Shown piece after piece: positions 1 through 10,799 of a DNA stretch of 64,000 bases (position 1 is the first letter of the stretch; the number at the start of each line of letters is the position of its first letter). The DNA lies in contig JALJCS010000039.1 of assembly GCA_023055355.1 (NCBI GenBank), positions 62,001 through 126,000 of the forward strand, written 5' to 3'. The notes beneath the pieces are model-generated. The model worked only from the letters and a program-made list of their open reading frames with translations, made no database searches and was not told the origin of the DNA. This stretch comes from Agelaius tricolor (Eukaryota; Chordata; Aves; Passeriformes; Icteridae). A program made the position numbers and the translations under genes.

Positions 1-2
1 TC

Positions 3-434
3 TTAGCAAAAAGCATTTTCACGAGGTCCCGCAAAAAGAAACTGCGCCAGTGTAGAAAACATCGCCATTTGTGTTCTAGAGGTTGCACGGTGGTCTGCAG
101 AGTGTTTTGGAAGAAGTAAAAGAACGTTGTCCAAAACAGCTCCTCTTCCAAGGGAATGTGAATGGAGAAGGCAGGAGAGTGGAAGGCGACTGTTTTCTAC
201 AAGTTTGCAAGCTGCGGACACAATCCCAGTGGAGTGCGGCTTCGTTCCTCGCCTTTCGGAAGATGCAGCTTTGCCCGGCTCTCGGAGGCAAAGAAGAGGC
301 TTCTTCGCCATCAGAGCATTTTGACGGTCTGGGTGCGTTCCAGAGAGCGCCTTCTGCCAAAAGACGCCCGGGACCGGTGCTCTGCTTCGGAGAGCTCCGT
401 ATCTAGGTCTTCTGCGTCTGCTGTCGCCTACATC
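3..434 (+). repeat. Satellite monomer m1 of the 11-mer HOR (domain A)
   Basis: Head block is of the ttttcacgaggt type with cgcaaaaagaaactgcgcc, followed by catcgccatttg. Diagnostic bases are aggtcccgc (other monomers with this head have aggtctcgc) and tctacaag where nearly all others have tccacaag. The variable segment is the ctctcggaggcaaagaagag type and the tail reads agcgccttctgcc. Landmark sites here are TCTAGA 75-80, CTGCAG 95-100, CCCGGG 367-372, ACCGGT 373-378 and GAGCTC 392-397. It recurs at 4753, 9503, 17277, 22027 and 26777. Confidence 0.95.
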
Positions 435-867
435 TTAGCAAAAAGTATTTCCACTAGGTCTTGCATGGAGAAACTGTATCAGTACAGAAAACATCGCCAT
501 TTGTGTTCTAGAGGTTGCACGGAGGTCTGCAGAGTGTTTTGCAAGATGTAAAAGAAAGTTGTCCAAAACAGCTCCTTTAGGGAGGGGAATGTGAAGGGAG
601 AAGGCAGGAGAGTGGAAGGCGACTGTTTTCCACAAGTTTGCAAGCTGCGCACACAATCCCAGTGGAGTGCGGCTTCGTTCCTCGCCTTTCGGAAGATGCA
701 GCTTTGCCCGGATCCCAGAGGGGAAGAAACGGCTTCTTCGCGCTCAGGGTATTGTGGCGGTCGTGGTGCGTTCCAGAGAGCGGCTTCTGCCAAAAGACGC
801 CCGGGACCGGTGCTCTGCTTCGGAGAGCTCCGTATCTAGGTCTTCTGCGTCTGCTGTCGACTACATC
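435..867 (+). repeat. Satellite monomer m2, the only 433-bp type
   Basis: Head block is tatttccactagg, tgcatggagaaactg, tatcagtacag. One extra base lies in ctcctttagggagggg, which makes it 433 bp. The variable segment is unusual: gatcccagaggggaagaaac, then gtattgtggcggtcgtgg. It recurs at 5185, 9935, 17709 and 22459. A truncated form at 27209 switches to m3 sequence. A related variable segment (ctcccagagg) appears in domain C at 46634-type neighbours and near 49069, 55104, 61578 and 63301. Confidence 0.95.
612..633. repeat. Short perfect dyad GTGGAA/TTCCAC (example in m2)
   Basis: Six-base arms (612-617 and 628-633) flank a 10-base spacer. The dyad is perfect in monomers with gtggaaggcg and has one mismatch in those with gtgaaaggcg or gtgaaacgcg, so it is not strictly kept. 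Confidence 0.55.
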
Positions 868-1299
868 TTAGCAAAAAGCATTTCCACTAGGTCTTGCATG
901 GAGAAACTGTGCCAATGCAGAAAACACCCACAATTGTGTTCTAGAGGTTGCACGGAGGTCTGCAGAGTGTTTTGCAAGATGTAAAAGAAAGTTGTCCAAA
1001 ACAGCTCCGTTAGGAGGGGAATGTGAAGGGAGAAGGCAGGAGAGTGGAAGGCGACTGTTTTCCACAAGTTTGCAAGCTGCGGACACAATCCCAGTGTAGT
1101 GGGGCTTCGTTCCTCGCCTTTCGGAAGATGCAGCTTTCCCCGGCTCCGGGAGGCGAAGAAGCTGCTTCTTGGCGCACAGAGCATTGTGCCGGTGGTGGTG
1201 CGTTCCAGAGAGCGGCTTCTGCCGAAAGACGCCCGGGACCGGTGCTCTGCTTCGGAGAGCTCCGTATCTAGGTCTTCTGCGTCGGCTGTCGACTACATC
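868..1299 (+). repeat. Satellite monomer m3 of the 11-mer HOR
   Basis: Head block has gccaatgcagaaaacaccca and caattgtg. Further along are gctccgttaggagggg, gcggacac, gtgtagtgggg, the ctccgggaggcgaagaagct variable segment, and gccgaaag in place of the commoner gccaaaag. It carries the best form of the monomer's 20-nt inverted repeat (arms 1115-1134 and 1212-1231). It recurs at 5618, 10368, 18142 and 22892, and close relatives occur at 28506, 31960, 32392, 35847 and 38869. Confidence 0.95.
1115..1231. repeat. Imperfect inverted repeat in each monomer (example in m3)
   Basis: The left arm cgcctttcggaagatgcagc (1115-1134) and the reverse complement of the right arm, cgtctttcggcagaagccgc (right arm 1212-1231), agree at 16 of 20 positions. 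The arms are 77 nt apart. The same pair occurs at the equivalent place in monomers throughout the window; in the commoner gccaaaag monomers one more position is lost (15 of 20). It could form a cruciform or mark an old internal inverted duplication. A binding role is not shown. Confidence 0.7.
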
Positions 1300-1731
1300 T
1301 TAGCAAAAAGCATTTTCACGAGGTCTCGCAAAAAGAAACTGCGCCAGTGCAGAAAACATCGCCTATTGTGTTCTAGAAGTTGCACGGAGGTCTGCAGAGT
1401 GTTTTGCAAGAAGTAAAAGAACGTTGTCCAAAACAGTTCCTCTTCGAAAGGAATGTGAAGGGAGAAGGCAGGAGAGTGAAAGGCGACTGTTTTCCACAAG
1501 TTTGCAAGCTGCGCACACAATCCCAGTGGAGTGCTGCTTCGTTCTTCGCCTTTCGGAAGATGCAGCTTTCCCCGCCTCCCGGAAGGGAACAATCGGCTTC
1601 TCCGCGCACAGAGCATTGTGCCGGTGGTGGTGCGTTCCAGAGAGCGGCTTCTGCCAAAAGACGCCCGGGACCGGTGCTCTGCTACGGAGAGCTCCGTATC
1701 TAGGTCTTCTGCGTCTGCTGTCGCCTACATC
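1300..1731 (+). repeat. Satellite monomer m4 of the 11-mer HOR
   Basis: Head block is ttttcacgaggtctcg with catcgcctattgtg and ttctagaagttgc. It has cagttcctcttcgaaagg, gtgaaaggcg, gtgctgcttcgttcttcgcc, the variable segment cccggaagggaacaatcgg, and ctgctacggag instead of ctgcttcggag. It recurs at 6050, 11232, 13824 (second copy inside the expanded HOR), 18574 and 23324. Relatives with the same cctattg head occur at 27642, 42320, 45341, 53967 and 57848. Confidence 0.95.
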
Positions 1732-2163
1732 TTAGCAAAAAGCATGTCCACTAGGTCTCGCAATAAGAAGCTGTGCTTGTGCAGACAACACCAACAATAG
1801 TGTTCTAGAGGTTGCACGGTGGTCTGCAGACTCTTTTGCAAGAAGTAAAAGAACGTTTTCTAAAACAGCTCCTCTTGGAAGGGAATGTGAATGGAGAAGG
1901 CAGGAGAGTGGAAGGCGACTGTTTTCCACAAGTTTGCAAGCTGCGCACACAATCCCAGTGGAGTGCGGCTTCGTTCATCGCCTTTCGGAAGATGCAGCTT
2001 TCCCCGGCTCCCGGAGGTGAAGACGCGGCTTCTTCGCCATCAGAGCATTTTGACGGTCTGGGTTCGTTCCGGAGAGCGGCTTCTGCCAAAAGACGCGCGG
2101 GACCGGTGCTCTGCTTCGGAGAGCTCCGTATCTAGGTCTTCTGCGTCTGCTGTAGCCTACATC
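1732..2163 (+). repeat. Satellite monomer m5, divergent caataag head type
   Basis: This is the most divergent head block in the array: catgtccactagg, cgcaataagaagctgtgc, gcagacaacaccaacaatag, then gactcttttgc and aacgttttctaaaac. The variable segment is cccggaggtgaagacgcgg and the tail has aagacgcgcggg. It recurs at 6482, 11664, 14256, 19006 and 23756. The two copies in the expanded HOR (11664 and 14256) share private changes, cctgcatc and aaaaagaaggtcc. The copy at 19006 has gcggacac where the others have gcgcacac. Confidence 0.95.
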
Positions 2164-2595
2164 TTAGCAAAAAGCATTTCCACTAGGTCTTGCATGGAGA
2201 AACTGTATCAGTACAGAAAACATCGCCATTTGTGTTCTAGAGGTTGCACGGAGGTCTGCAGAGTGTTTTGCAAGATGTAAAAGAAAGTTGTCCAAAACAG
2301 CTCCTCTTGGAAGGGAATGTGAATGGAGAAAGCAGGAGAGTGGAAGGCGACTGTTTTCCACAAGTTTGCAAGCTGCGCACACAATCCCAGTGGAGTGCGG
2401 CTTCGTTCCTCGCCTTTCGGAAGATGCAGCTTTGCCCGGCTCTCGGAGGCAAAGAAGAGGCTTCTTCGCCATCAGAGCATTTTGACGGTCTGGGTTCGTT
2501 CCGGAGAGCGGCTTCTGCCAAAAGACGCCCGGGACCGGTGCTCTGCTTCGGAGAGCTCCGTATCTAGGTCTTCTGCGTCGGCTGTCGACTACATC
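2164..2595 (+). repeat. Satellite monomer m6 of the 11-mer HOR
   Basis: Head block is catttccactagg with tatcagtacag and catcgccatttg. It has gcaagatg, ctcttggaaggg, gaatggagaaagc, the ctctcggaggcaaagaagag variable segment, and gggttcgttccgg shared with m5. It recurs at 6914, 12096, 14688, 19438 and 24188. Confidence 0.95.
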
Positions 2596-3027
2596 TTAGC
2601 AAAAAGCATTTTCACGAGGTCTCGCAAAAAGAAACTGCGCCAGTGTAGAAAACATCGCCATTTGTGTTCTAGAGGTTGCACGGTGGTCTGCAGAGTGTTT
2701 TGGAAGAAGTAAAAGAACGTTGTCCAAAACAGCTCCTCTTCCAAGGGAATGTGAAGGGAGAAGGCAGGAGAGTGAAAGGCGACTGTTTTCCACAAGTTTG
2801 CAAGCTGCGCACACAATCCCAGTGGAGTGCGGCTTCGTTCCTCGCCTTTCGGAAGATGCAGCTTTGCCCGGCTATCGGAGGCAAAGAAGAGGCTTCTTCG
2901 CCATCAGAGCATTTTGACGGTCTGGGTGCGTTCCAGAGAGCGGCTTCTGCCAAAAGACGCCCGGGACCGGTGCTCTGCTTCGGAGAGCTCCGTATCTAGG
3001 TCTTCTGCGTCTGCTGTCGCCTTCATC
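2596..3027 (+). repeat. Satellite monomer m7 of the 11-mer HOR
   Basis: Head block is ttttcacgaggtctcg with gtgtagaaaacatcgcc, as in m1 but without the m1-specific bases. It has tttggaagaag, cttccaaggg, gaagggag, gtgaaagg and ctatcggaggcaaagaagag, a one-base variant shared with m9. It recurs at 7346, 12528, 15120, 19870 and 24620. Confidence 0.95.
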
Positions 3028-3459
3028 TTAGCAAAAAGCATTTCCACTAGGTCTTGCATGGAGAAACTGTGCCAATGCAGAAAACACCCACAATTGTGTT
3101 CTAGAGGTTGCACGGAGGTCTGCAGAGTGTTTTGCAAGATGTAAAAGAAAGTTGTCCAAAACAGCTCCTCTTCCAAGGGAATGTGAAGGGAGAAGGCAGG
3201 AGAGTGGAAGGCGACTGTTTTCCACAAGTTTGCAAGCTGCGGACACAATCCCAGTGTAGTGGGGCTTCGTTCCTCGCTTTTCGGAAGATGCAGCTTTCCC
3301 CGGCTGCGGGAGGCGAAGAAGCTGCTTCTTGACGCACAAAGCATTGCGCCGGTGGTGGTGCGTTCCAGGGAGCGGCTTCTGCCGAAAGACGCCCGGGACC
3401 GGTGCTCTGCTTCGGAGAGCTCCGTATCTAGGTCTTCTGCGTCGGCTGTCGACTACATC
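3028..3459 (+). repeat. Satellite monomer m8 of the 11-mer HOR
   Basis: Head block is the m3 type (gccaatgcag, caattgtg), joined to cttccaaggg. It is recognised by ctcgcttttcgg (others cgcctttcgg), ctgcgggaggcg, cttgacgcacaaagc and gcgccggtgg, and follows the junction cgccttcatc. It recurs at 7778, 12960, 15552, 20302 and 25052. The two copies in the expanded HOR (12960 and 15552) both have the ordinary cgcctttcgg and a preceding gtcggctg. Confidence 0.95.
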
Positions 3460-3891
3460 TTAGCAAAAAGCATTTCCACTAGGTCTTGCATGGAGAAACT
3501 GTATCAGTACAGAAAACATCGCCATTTGTGTTCTAGAGGTTGCACGGTGGTCTGCAGAGTGTTTTGCAAGAAGTAAAAGAACGTTGTCCAAAACAGCTCC
3601 TCTTCCAAGGGAATGTGAATGGAGAAGGCAGGAGAGTGAAAGGCGACTGTTTTCCACAAGTTTACAAGCTGCGCACACAATCCCAGTGGAGTGCGGCTTC
3701 ATTCTTCGCCTTTCGGAAGATGCAGCTTTGCCCGGCTATCGGAGGCAAAGAAGAGGCTTCTTCGCCATCAGAGCATTTTGACGGTCTGGGTGCGTTCCAG
3801 AGAGCGCCTTCTGCCAAAAGACGCCCGGGACCGGTGCTCTGCTTCGGAGAGCTCCGTATCTAGGTCTTCTGCGTCTGCTGTAGCCTACATC
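3460..3891 (+). repeat. Satellite monomer m9 of the 11-mer HOR
   Basis: Head block is catttccactagg with tatcagtacag. It has tggtctgcag, gcaagaagtaaaagaacg, cttccaaggg, gtgaaagg, the private tttacaag, cttcattcttcgcc, and ctatcggaggcaaagaagag, ending in agcgcc and ctgtagcc. It recurs at 8210, 15984, 20734 and 25484. A relative with one base deleted (gtccaaacag) is at 28938. Confidence 0.95.
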
Positions 3892-4320
3892 TTAGCAAAA
3901 AGTATTTCCACTAGGTCTTGCATGGAGAAACTGTATCAGTACAGAAAACATCGCCATTTGTGTTCTAGAGGTTGCACGGAGGTCTGCAGAGTGTTTTGCA
4001 AGAAGTAAAAGAAAGTTGTCCATAACAGCTCCTCTTGGAAGTTAATGTGAATGGAGAAAGCAGGAGAGTGGAAGGCGACTGTTTTCCACAAGTTTGCAAG
4101 CTGCGCACACAATCCCAGTGGAGTGCGGCTTCGTTCATCGCCTTTCGGAAGATGCAGCTTTGCCCGGCTCTCGGAGGCAAAGAGGCTTCTCCGCGCACAG
4201 AGCATTGTGCCGGTGGTGGTGCGTTCCGGAGAGCGGCTTCTGGCAAAAGACGCCCGGGACCGGTGCTCTGCTTCGGAGAGCTCCGTATCTAGGTCTTCTG
4301 CGTCTGCTGTCGCCTACATC
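3892..4320 (+). repeat. Satellite monomer m10, 429-bp type lacking one triplet
   Basis: The variable segment reads ggcaaagaggcttc instead of ggcaaagaagaggcttc, which removes three bases. Other marks are gtccataacagc, ggaagttaatg and ggcttctggcaaaag. It recurs at 8642, 16416, 21166 and 25916. Other 429-bp units with the same triplet loss are found only in domain C: 41459, 44048, 45773, 49657, 51381, 52242, 54399, 56555, 58712 and 62597. Confidence 0.95.
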
Positions 4321-4752
4321 TTAGCAAAAAGTATTTCCACTAGGTCTTGCATGGAGAAACTGTATCAGTACAGAAAACATCGCCATTTGTGTTCTAGAGG
4401 TTGCACGGAGGTCTGCAGAGTGTTTTGCAAGATGTAAAAGAAAGTTGTCCAAAACAGCTCCGTTAAGAGTGGAATGTGAAGGGAGAAGGCAGGAGAGTGG
4501 AAGGCGACTGTTTTCCACAAGTTTGCAAGCTGCGCACACAATCCCAGAGGAGTGGGGCTTCGTTCCTCGCCTTTCGGAAGATGCAGCTTTCCCCGGCTCC
4601 GGGAGGCGAAGAAGCTGCTTCTTGGCGCACAGAGCATTGTGCCGGTGGTGGTGCGTTCCAGGGAGCAGCTTCTGCCGAAAGACGCCCGGGACCGGTGCTC
4701 TGCTTCGGAGAGCTCCGTATCTAGGTCTTCTGCGTCGGCTGTCGACTACATC
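4321..4752 (+). repeat. Satellite monomer m11, last of the 11-mer HOR
   Basis: Head block is tatttccactagg with tatcagtacag. It is recognised by ccgttaagagtgg, cccagaggagtgggg, ctccgggaggcgaagaagct and cagggagcagcttctgcc. It recurs at 9071, 16845, 21595 and 26345 and in each case is followed by m1. Confidence 0.95.
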
Positions 4753-7700
4753 TTAGCAAAAAGCATTTTCACGAGGTCCCGCAAAAAGAAACTGCGCCAG
4801 TGTAGAAAACATCGCCATTTGTGTTCTAGAGGTTGCACGGTGGTCTGCAGAGTGTTTTGGAAGAAGTAAAAGAACGTTGTCCAAAACAGCTCCTCTTCCA
4901 AGGGAATGTGAATGGAGAAGGCAGGAGAGTGGAAGGCGACTGTTTTCTACAAGTTTGCAAGCTGCGGACACAATCCCAGTGGAGTGCGGCTTCGTTCCTC
5001 GCCTTTCGGAAGATGCAGCTTTGCCCGGCTCTCGGAGGCAAAGAAGAGGCTTCTTCGCCATCAGAGCATTTTGACGGTCTGGGTGCGTTCCAGAGAGCGC
5101 CTTCTGCCAAAAGACGCCCGGGACCGGTGCTCTGCTTCGGAGAGCTCCGTATCTAGGTCTTCTGCGTCTGCTGTCGCCTACATCTTAGCAAAAAGTATTT
5201 CCACTAGGTCTTGCATGGAGAAACTGTATCAGTACAGAAAACATCGCCATTTGTGTTCTAGAGGTTGCACGGAGGTCTGCAGAGTGTTTTGCAAGATGTA
5301 AAAGAAAGTTGTCCAAAACAGCTCCTTTAGGGAGGGGAATGTGAAGGGAGAAGGCAGGAGAGTGGAAGGCGACTGTTTTCCACAAGTTTGCAAGCTGCGC
5401 ACACAATCCCAGTGGAGTGCGGCTTCGTTCCTCGCCTTTCGGAAGATGCAGCTTTGCCCGGATCCCAGAGGGGAAGAAACGGCTTCTTCGCGCTCAGGGT
5501 ATTGTGGCGGTCGTGGTGCGTTCCAGAGAGCGGCTTCTGCCAAAAGACGCCCGGGACCGGTGCTCTGCTTCGGAGAGCTCCGTATCTAGGTCTTCTGCGT
5601 CTGCTGTCGACTACATCTTAGCAAAAAGCATTTCCACTAGGTCTTGCATGGAGAAACTGTGCCAATGCAGAAAACACCCACAATTGTGTTCTAGAGGTTG
5701 CACGGAGGTCTGCAGAGTGTTTTGCAAGATGTAAAAGAAAGTTGTCCAAAACAGCTCCGTTAGGAGGGGAATGTGAAGGGAGAAGGCAGGAGAGTGGAAG
5801 GCGACTGTTTTCCACAAGTTTGCAAGCTGCGGACACAATCCCAGTGTAGTGGGGCTTCGTTCCTCGCCTTTCGGAAGATGCAGCTTTCCCCGGCTCCGGG
5901 AGGCGAAGAAGCTGCTTCTTGGCGCACAGAGCATTGTGCCGGTGGTGGTGCGTTCCAGAGAGCGGCTTCTGCCGAAAGACGCCCGGGACCGGTGCTCTGC
6001 TTCGGAGAGCTCCGTATCTAGGTCTTCTGCGTCGGCTGTCGACTACATCTTAGCAAAAAGCATTTTCACGAGGTCTCGCAAAAAGAAACTGCGCCAGTGC
6101 AGAAAACATCGCCTATTGTGTTCTAGAAGTTGCACGGAGGTCTGCAGAGTGTTTTGCAAGAAGTAAAAGAACGTTGTCCAAAACAGTTCCTCTTCGAAAG
6201 GAATGTGAAGGGAGAAGGCAGGAGAGTGAAAGGCGACTGTTTTCCACAAGTTTGCAAGCTGCGCACACAATCCCAGTGGAGTGCTGCTTCGTTCTTCGCC
6301 TTTCGGAAGATGCAGCTTTCCCCGCCTCCCGGAAGGGAACAATCGGCTTCTCCGCGCACAGAGCATTGTGCCGGTGGTGGTGCGTTCCAGAGAGCGGCTT
6401 CTGCCAAAAGACGCCCGGGACCGGTGCTCTGCTACGGAGAGCTCCGTATCTAGGTCTTCTGCGTCTGCTGTCGCCTACATCTTAGCAAAAAGCATGTCCA
6501 CTAGGTCTCGCAATAAGAAGCTGTGCTTGTGCAGACAACACCAACAATAGTGTTCTAGAGGTTGCACGGTGGTCTGCAGACTCTTTTGCAAGAAGTAAAA
6601 GAACGTTTTCTAAAACAGCTCCTCTTGGAAGGGAATGTGAATGGAGAAGGCAGGAGAGTGGAAGGCGACTGTTTTCCACAAGTTTGCAAGCTGCGCACAC
6701 AATCCCAGTGGAGTGCGGCTTCGTTCATCGCCTTTCGGAAGATGCAGCTTTCCCCGGCTCCCGGAGGTGAAGACGCGGCTTCTTCGCCATCAGAGCATTT
6801 TGACGGTCTGGGTTCGTTCCGGAGAGCGGCTTCTGCCAAAAGACGCGCGGGACCGGTGCTCTGCTTCGGAGAGCTCCGTATCTAGGTCTTCTGCGTCTGC
6901 TGTAGCCTACATCTTAGCAAAAAGCATTTCCACTAGGTCTTGCATGGAGAAACTGTATCAGTACAGAAAACATCGCCATTTGTGTTCTAGAGGTTGCACG
7001 GAGGTCTGCAGAGTGTTTTGCAAGATGTAAAAGAAAGTTGTCCAAAACAGCTCCTCTTGGAAGGGAATGTGAATGGAGAAAGCAGGAGAGTGGAAGGCGA
7101 CTGTTTTCCACAAGTTTGCAAGCTGCGCACACAATCCCAGTGGAGTGCGGCTTCGTTCCTCGCCTTTCGGAAGATGCAGCTTTGCCCGGCTCTCGGAGGC
7201 AAAGAAGAGGCTTCTTCGCCATCAGAGCATTTTGACGGTCTGGGTTCGTTCCGGAGAGCGGCTTCTGCCAAAAGACGCCCGGGACCGGTGCTCTGCTTCG
7301 GAGAGCTCCGTATCTAGGTCTTCTGCGTCGGCTGTCGACTACATCTTAGCAAAAAGCATTTTCACGAGGTCTCGCAAAAAGAAACTGCGCCAGTGTAGAA
7401 AACATCGCCATTTGTGTTCTAGAGGTTGCACGGTGGTCTGCAGAGTGTTTTGGAAGAAGTAAAAGAACGTTGTCCAAAACAGCTCCTCTTCCAAGGGAAT
7501 GTGAAGGGAGAAGGCAGGAGAGTGAAAGGCGACTGTTTTCCACAAGTTTGCAAGCTGCGCACACAATCCCAGTGGAGTGCGGCTTCGTTCCTCGCCTTTC
7601 GGAAGATGCAGCTTTGCCCGGCTATCGGAGGCAAAGAAGAGGCTTCTTCGCCATCAGAGCATTTTGACGGTCTGGGTGCGTTCCAGAGAGCGGCTTCTGC

Positions 7701-9502
7701 CAAAAGACGCCCGGGACCGGTGCTCTGCTTCGGAGAGCTCCGTATCTAGGTCTTCTGCGTCTGCTGTCGCCTTCATCTTAGCAAAAAGCATTTCCACTAG
7801 GTCTTGCATGGAGAAACTGTGCCAATGCAGAAAACACCCACAATTGTGTTCTAGAGGTTGCACGGAGGTCTGCAGAGTGTTTTGCAAGATGTAAAAGAAA
7901 GTTGTCCAAAACAGCTCCTCTTCCAAGGGAATGTGAAGGGAGAAGGCAGGAGAGTGGAAGGCGACTGTTTTCCACAAGTTTGCAAGCTGCGGACACAATC
8001 CCAGTGTAGTGGGGCTTCGTTCCTCGCTTTTCGGAAGATGCAGCTTTCCCCGGCTGCGGGAGGCGAAGAAGCTGCTTCTTGACGCACAAAGCATTGCGCC
8101 GGTGGTGGTGCGTTCCAGGGAGCGGCTTCTGCCGAAAGACGCCCGGGACCGGTGCTCTGCTTCGGAGAGCTCCGTATCTAGGTCTTCTGCGTCGGCTGTC
8201 GACTACATCTTAGCAAAAAGCATTTCCACTAGGTCTTGCATGGAGAAACTGTATCAGTACAGAAAACATCGCCATTTGTGTTCTAGAGGTTGCACGGTGG
8301 TCTGCAGAGTGTTTTGCAAGAAGTAAAAGAACGTTGTCCAAAACAGCTCCTCTTCCAAGGGAATGTGAATGGAGAAGGCAGGAGAGTGAAAGGCGACTGT
8401 TTTCCACAAGTTTACAAGCTGCGCACACAATCCCAGTGGAGTGCGGCTTCATTCTTCGCCTTTCGGAAGATGCAGCTTTGCCCGGCTATCGGAGGCAAAG
8501 AAGAGGCTTCTTCGCCATCAGAGCATTTTGACGGTCTGGGTGCGTTCCAGAGAGCGCCTTCTGCCAAAAGACGCCCGGGACCGGTGCTCTGCTTCGGAGA
8601 GCTCCGTATCTAGGTCTTCTGCGTCTGCTGTAGCCTACATCTTAGCAAAAAGTATTTCCACTAGGTCTTGCATGGAGAAACTGTATCAGTACAGAAAACA
8701 TCGCCATTTGTGTTCTAGAGGTTGCACGGAGGTCTGCAGAGTGTTTTGCAAGAAGTAAAAGAAAGTTGTCCATAACAGCTCCTCTTGGAAGTTAATGTGA
8801 ATGGAGAAAGCAGGAGAGTGGAAGGCGACTGTTTTCCACAAGTTTGCAAGCTGCGCACACAATCCCAGTGGAGTGCGGCTTCGTTCATCGCCTTTCGGAA
8901 GATGCAGCTTTGCCCGGCTCTCGGAGGCAAAGAGGCTTCTCCGCGCACAGAGCATTGTGCCGGTGGTGGTGCGTTCCGGAGAGCGGCTTCTGGCAAAAGA
9001 CGCCCGGGACCGGTGCTCTGCTTCGGAGAGCTCCGTATCTAGGTCTTCTGCGTCTGCTGTCGCCTACATCTTAGCAAAAAGTATTTCCACTAGGTCTTGC
9101 ATGGAGAAACTGTATCAGTACAGAAAACATCGCCATTTGTGTTCTAGAGGTTGCACGGAGGTCTGCAGAGTGTTTTGCAAGATGTAAAAGAAAGTTGTCC
9201 AAAACAGCTCCGTTAAGAGTGGAATGTGAAGGGAGAAGGCAGGAGAGTGGAAGGCGACTGTTTTCCACAAGTTTGCAAGCTGCGCACACAATCCCAGAGG
9301 AGTGGGGCTTCGTTCCTCGCCTTTCGGAAGATGCAGCTTTCCCCGGCTCCGGGAGGCGAAGAAGCTGCTTCTTGGCGCACAGAGCATTGTGCCGGTGGTG
9401 GTGCGTTCCAGGGAGCAGCTTCTGCCGAAAGACGCCCGGGACCGGTGCTCTGCTTCGGAGAGCTCCGTATCTAGGTCTTCTGCGTCGGCTGTCGACTACA
9501 TC
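4753..9502 (+). repeat. 11-mer higher-order repeat, copy 2 (4750 bp)
   Basis: Same order m1 to m11 at a constant offset of 4750 from copy 1. All diagnostic variants checked agree, including tctacaag in m1, the 433-bp m2 and the 429-bp m10. Confidence 0.96.
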
Positions 9503-10799
9503 TTAGCAAAAAGCATTTTCACGAGGTCCCGCAAAAAGAAACTGCGCCAGTGTAGAAAACATCGCCATTTGTGTTCTAGAGGTTGCACGGTGGTCTGCAG
9601 AGTGTTTTGGAAGAAGTAAAAGAACGTTGTCCAAAACAGCTCCTCTTCCAAGGGAATGTGAATGGAGAAGGCAGGAGAGTGGAAGGCGACTGTTTTCTAC
9701 AAGTTTGCAAGCTGCGGACACAATCCCAGTGGAGTGCGGCTTCGTTCCTCGCCTTTCGGAAGATGCAGCTTTGCCCGGCTCTCGGAGGCAAAGAAGAGGC
9801 TTCTTCGCCATCAGAGCATTTTGACGGTCTGGGTGCGTTCCAGAGAGCGCCTTCTGCCAAAAGACGCCCGGGACCGGTGCTCTGCTTCGGAGAGCTCCGT
9901 ATCTAGGTCTTCTGCGTCTGCTGTCGCCTACATCTTAGCAAAAAGTATTTCCACTAGGTCTTGCATGGAGAAACTGTATCAGTACAGAAAACATCGCCAT
10001 TTGTGTTCTAGAGGTTGCACGGAGGTCTGCAGAGTGTTTTGCAAGATGTAAAAGAAAGTTGTCCAAAACAGCTCCTTTAGGGAGGGGAATGTGAAGGGAG
10101 AAGGCAGGAGAGTGGAAGGCGACTGTTTTCCACAAGTTTGCAAGCTGCGCACACAATCCCAGTGGAGTGCGGCTTCGTTCCTCGCCTTTCGGAAGATGCA
10201 GCTTTGCCCGGATCCCAGAGGGGAAGAAACGGCTTCTTCGCGCTCAGGGTATTGTGGCGGTCGTGGTGCGTTCCAGAGAGCGGCTTCTGCCAAAAGACGC
10301 CCGGGACCGGTGCTCTGCTTCGGAGAGCTCCGTATCTAGGTCTTCTGCGTCTGCTGTCGACTACATCTTAGCAAAAAGCATTTCCACTAGGTCTTGCATG
10401 GAGAAACTGTGCCAATGCAGAAAACACCCACAATTGTGTTCTAGAGGTTGCACGGAGGTCTGCAGAGTGTTTTGCAAGATGTAAAAGAAAGTTGTCCAAA
10501 ACAGCTCCGTTAGGAGGGGAATGTGAAGGGAGAAGGCAGGAGAGTGGAAGGCGACTGTTTTCCACAAGTTTGCAAGCTGCGGACACAATCCCAGTGTAGT
10601 GGGGCTTCGTTCCTCGCCTTTCGGAAGATGCAGCTTTCCCCGGCTCCGGGAGGCGAAGAAGCTGCTTCTTGGCGCACAGAGCATTGTGCCGGTGGTGGTG
10701 CGTTCCAGAGAGCGGCTTCTGCCGAAAGACGCCCGGGACCGGTGCTCTGCTTCGGAGAGCTCCGTATCTAGGTCTTCTGCGTCGGCTGTCGACTACATC

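Larger units (their letters stand above)
3..4752 (+). repeat. 11-mer higher-order repeat, copy 1 (4750 bp)
   Basis: Order m1 to m11. Monomer lengths are 432, 433, eight of 432 and 429 in mixed order (nine at 432, one at 433, one at 429), which sums to 4750. Comparing diagnostic bases with copy 2 by eye, I found no difference. Monomers within the unit differ from each other at many sites, while the same monomer in different copies is almost identical: the defining property of a homogenised higher-order repeat. Confidence 0.96.

Noticed and set aside
387..400. Near-palindrome cggagagctccg and the neighbouring CCCGGG/ACCGGT cluster as a regulatory site
   Set aside because: Five-base arms with a two-base centre are common by chance in GC-rich DNA. 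I keep it only as a restriction landmark.
83..406. Repeated open frames of 65-129 codons in several frames and on both strands of each monomer (for example 83-406 plus, 76-360 minus)
   Set aside because: Three or more overlapping frames are open in every unit, as expected from a stop-poor monomer with a length divisible by three. The 107-codon frame starts with TTG, not ATG. Differences between monomers often change the amino acid (for example in the segment after gcagcttt), so there is no sign of protein selection. None is called a gene.
2066..2085. RNA polymerase III B-box-like gggttcgttccgg in m5 and m6
   Set aside because: It differs from the B-box consensus at the conserved A, occurs only in some monomers, and there is no A box at a suitable distance or T-run terminator. 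No tRNA or SINE structure was found.
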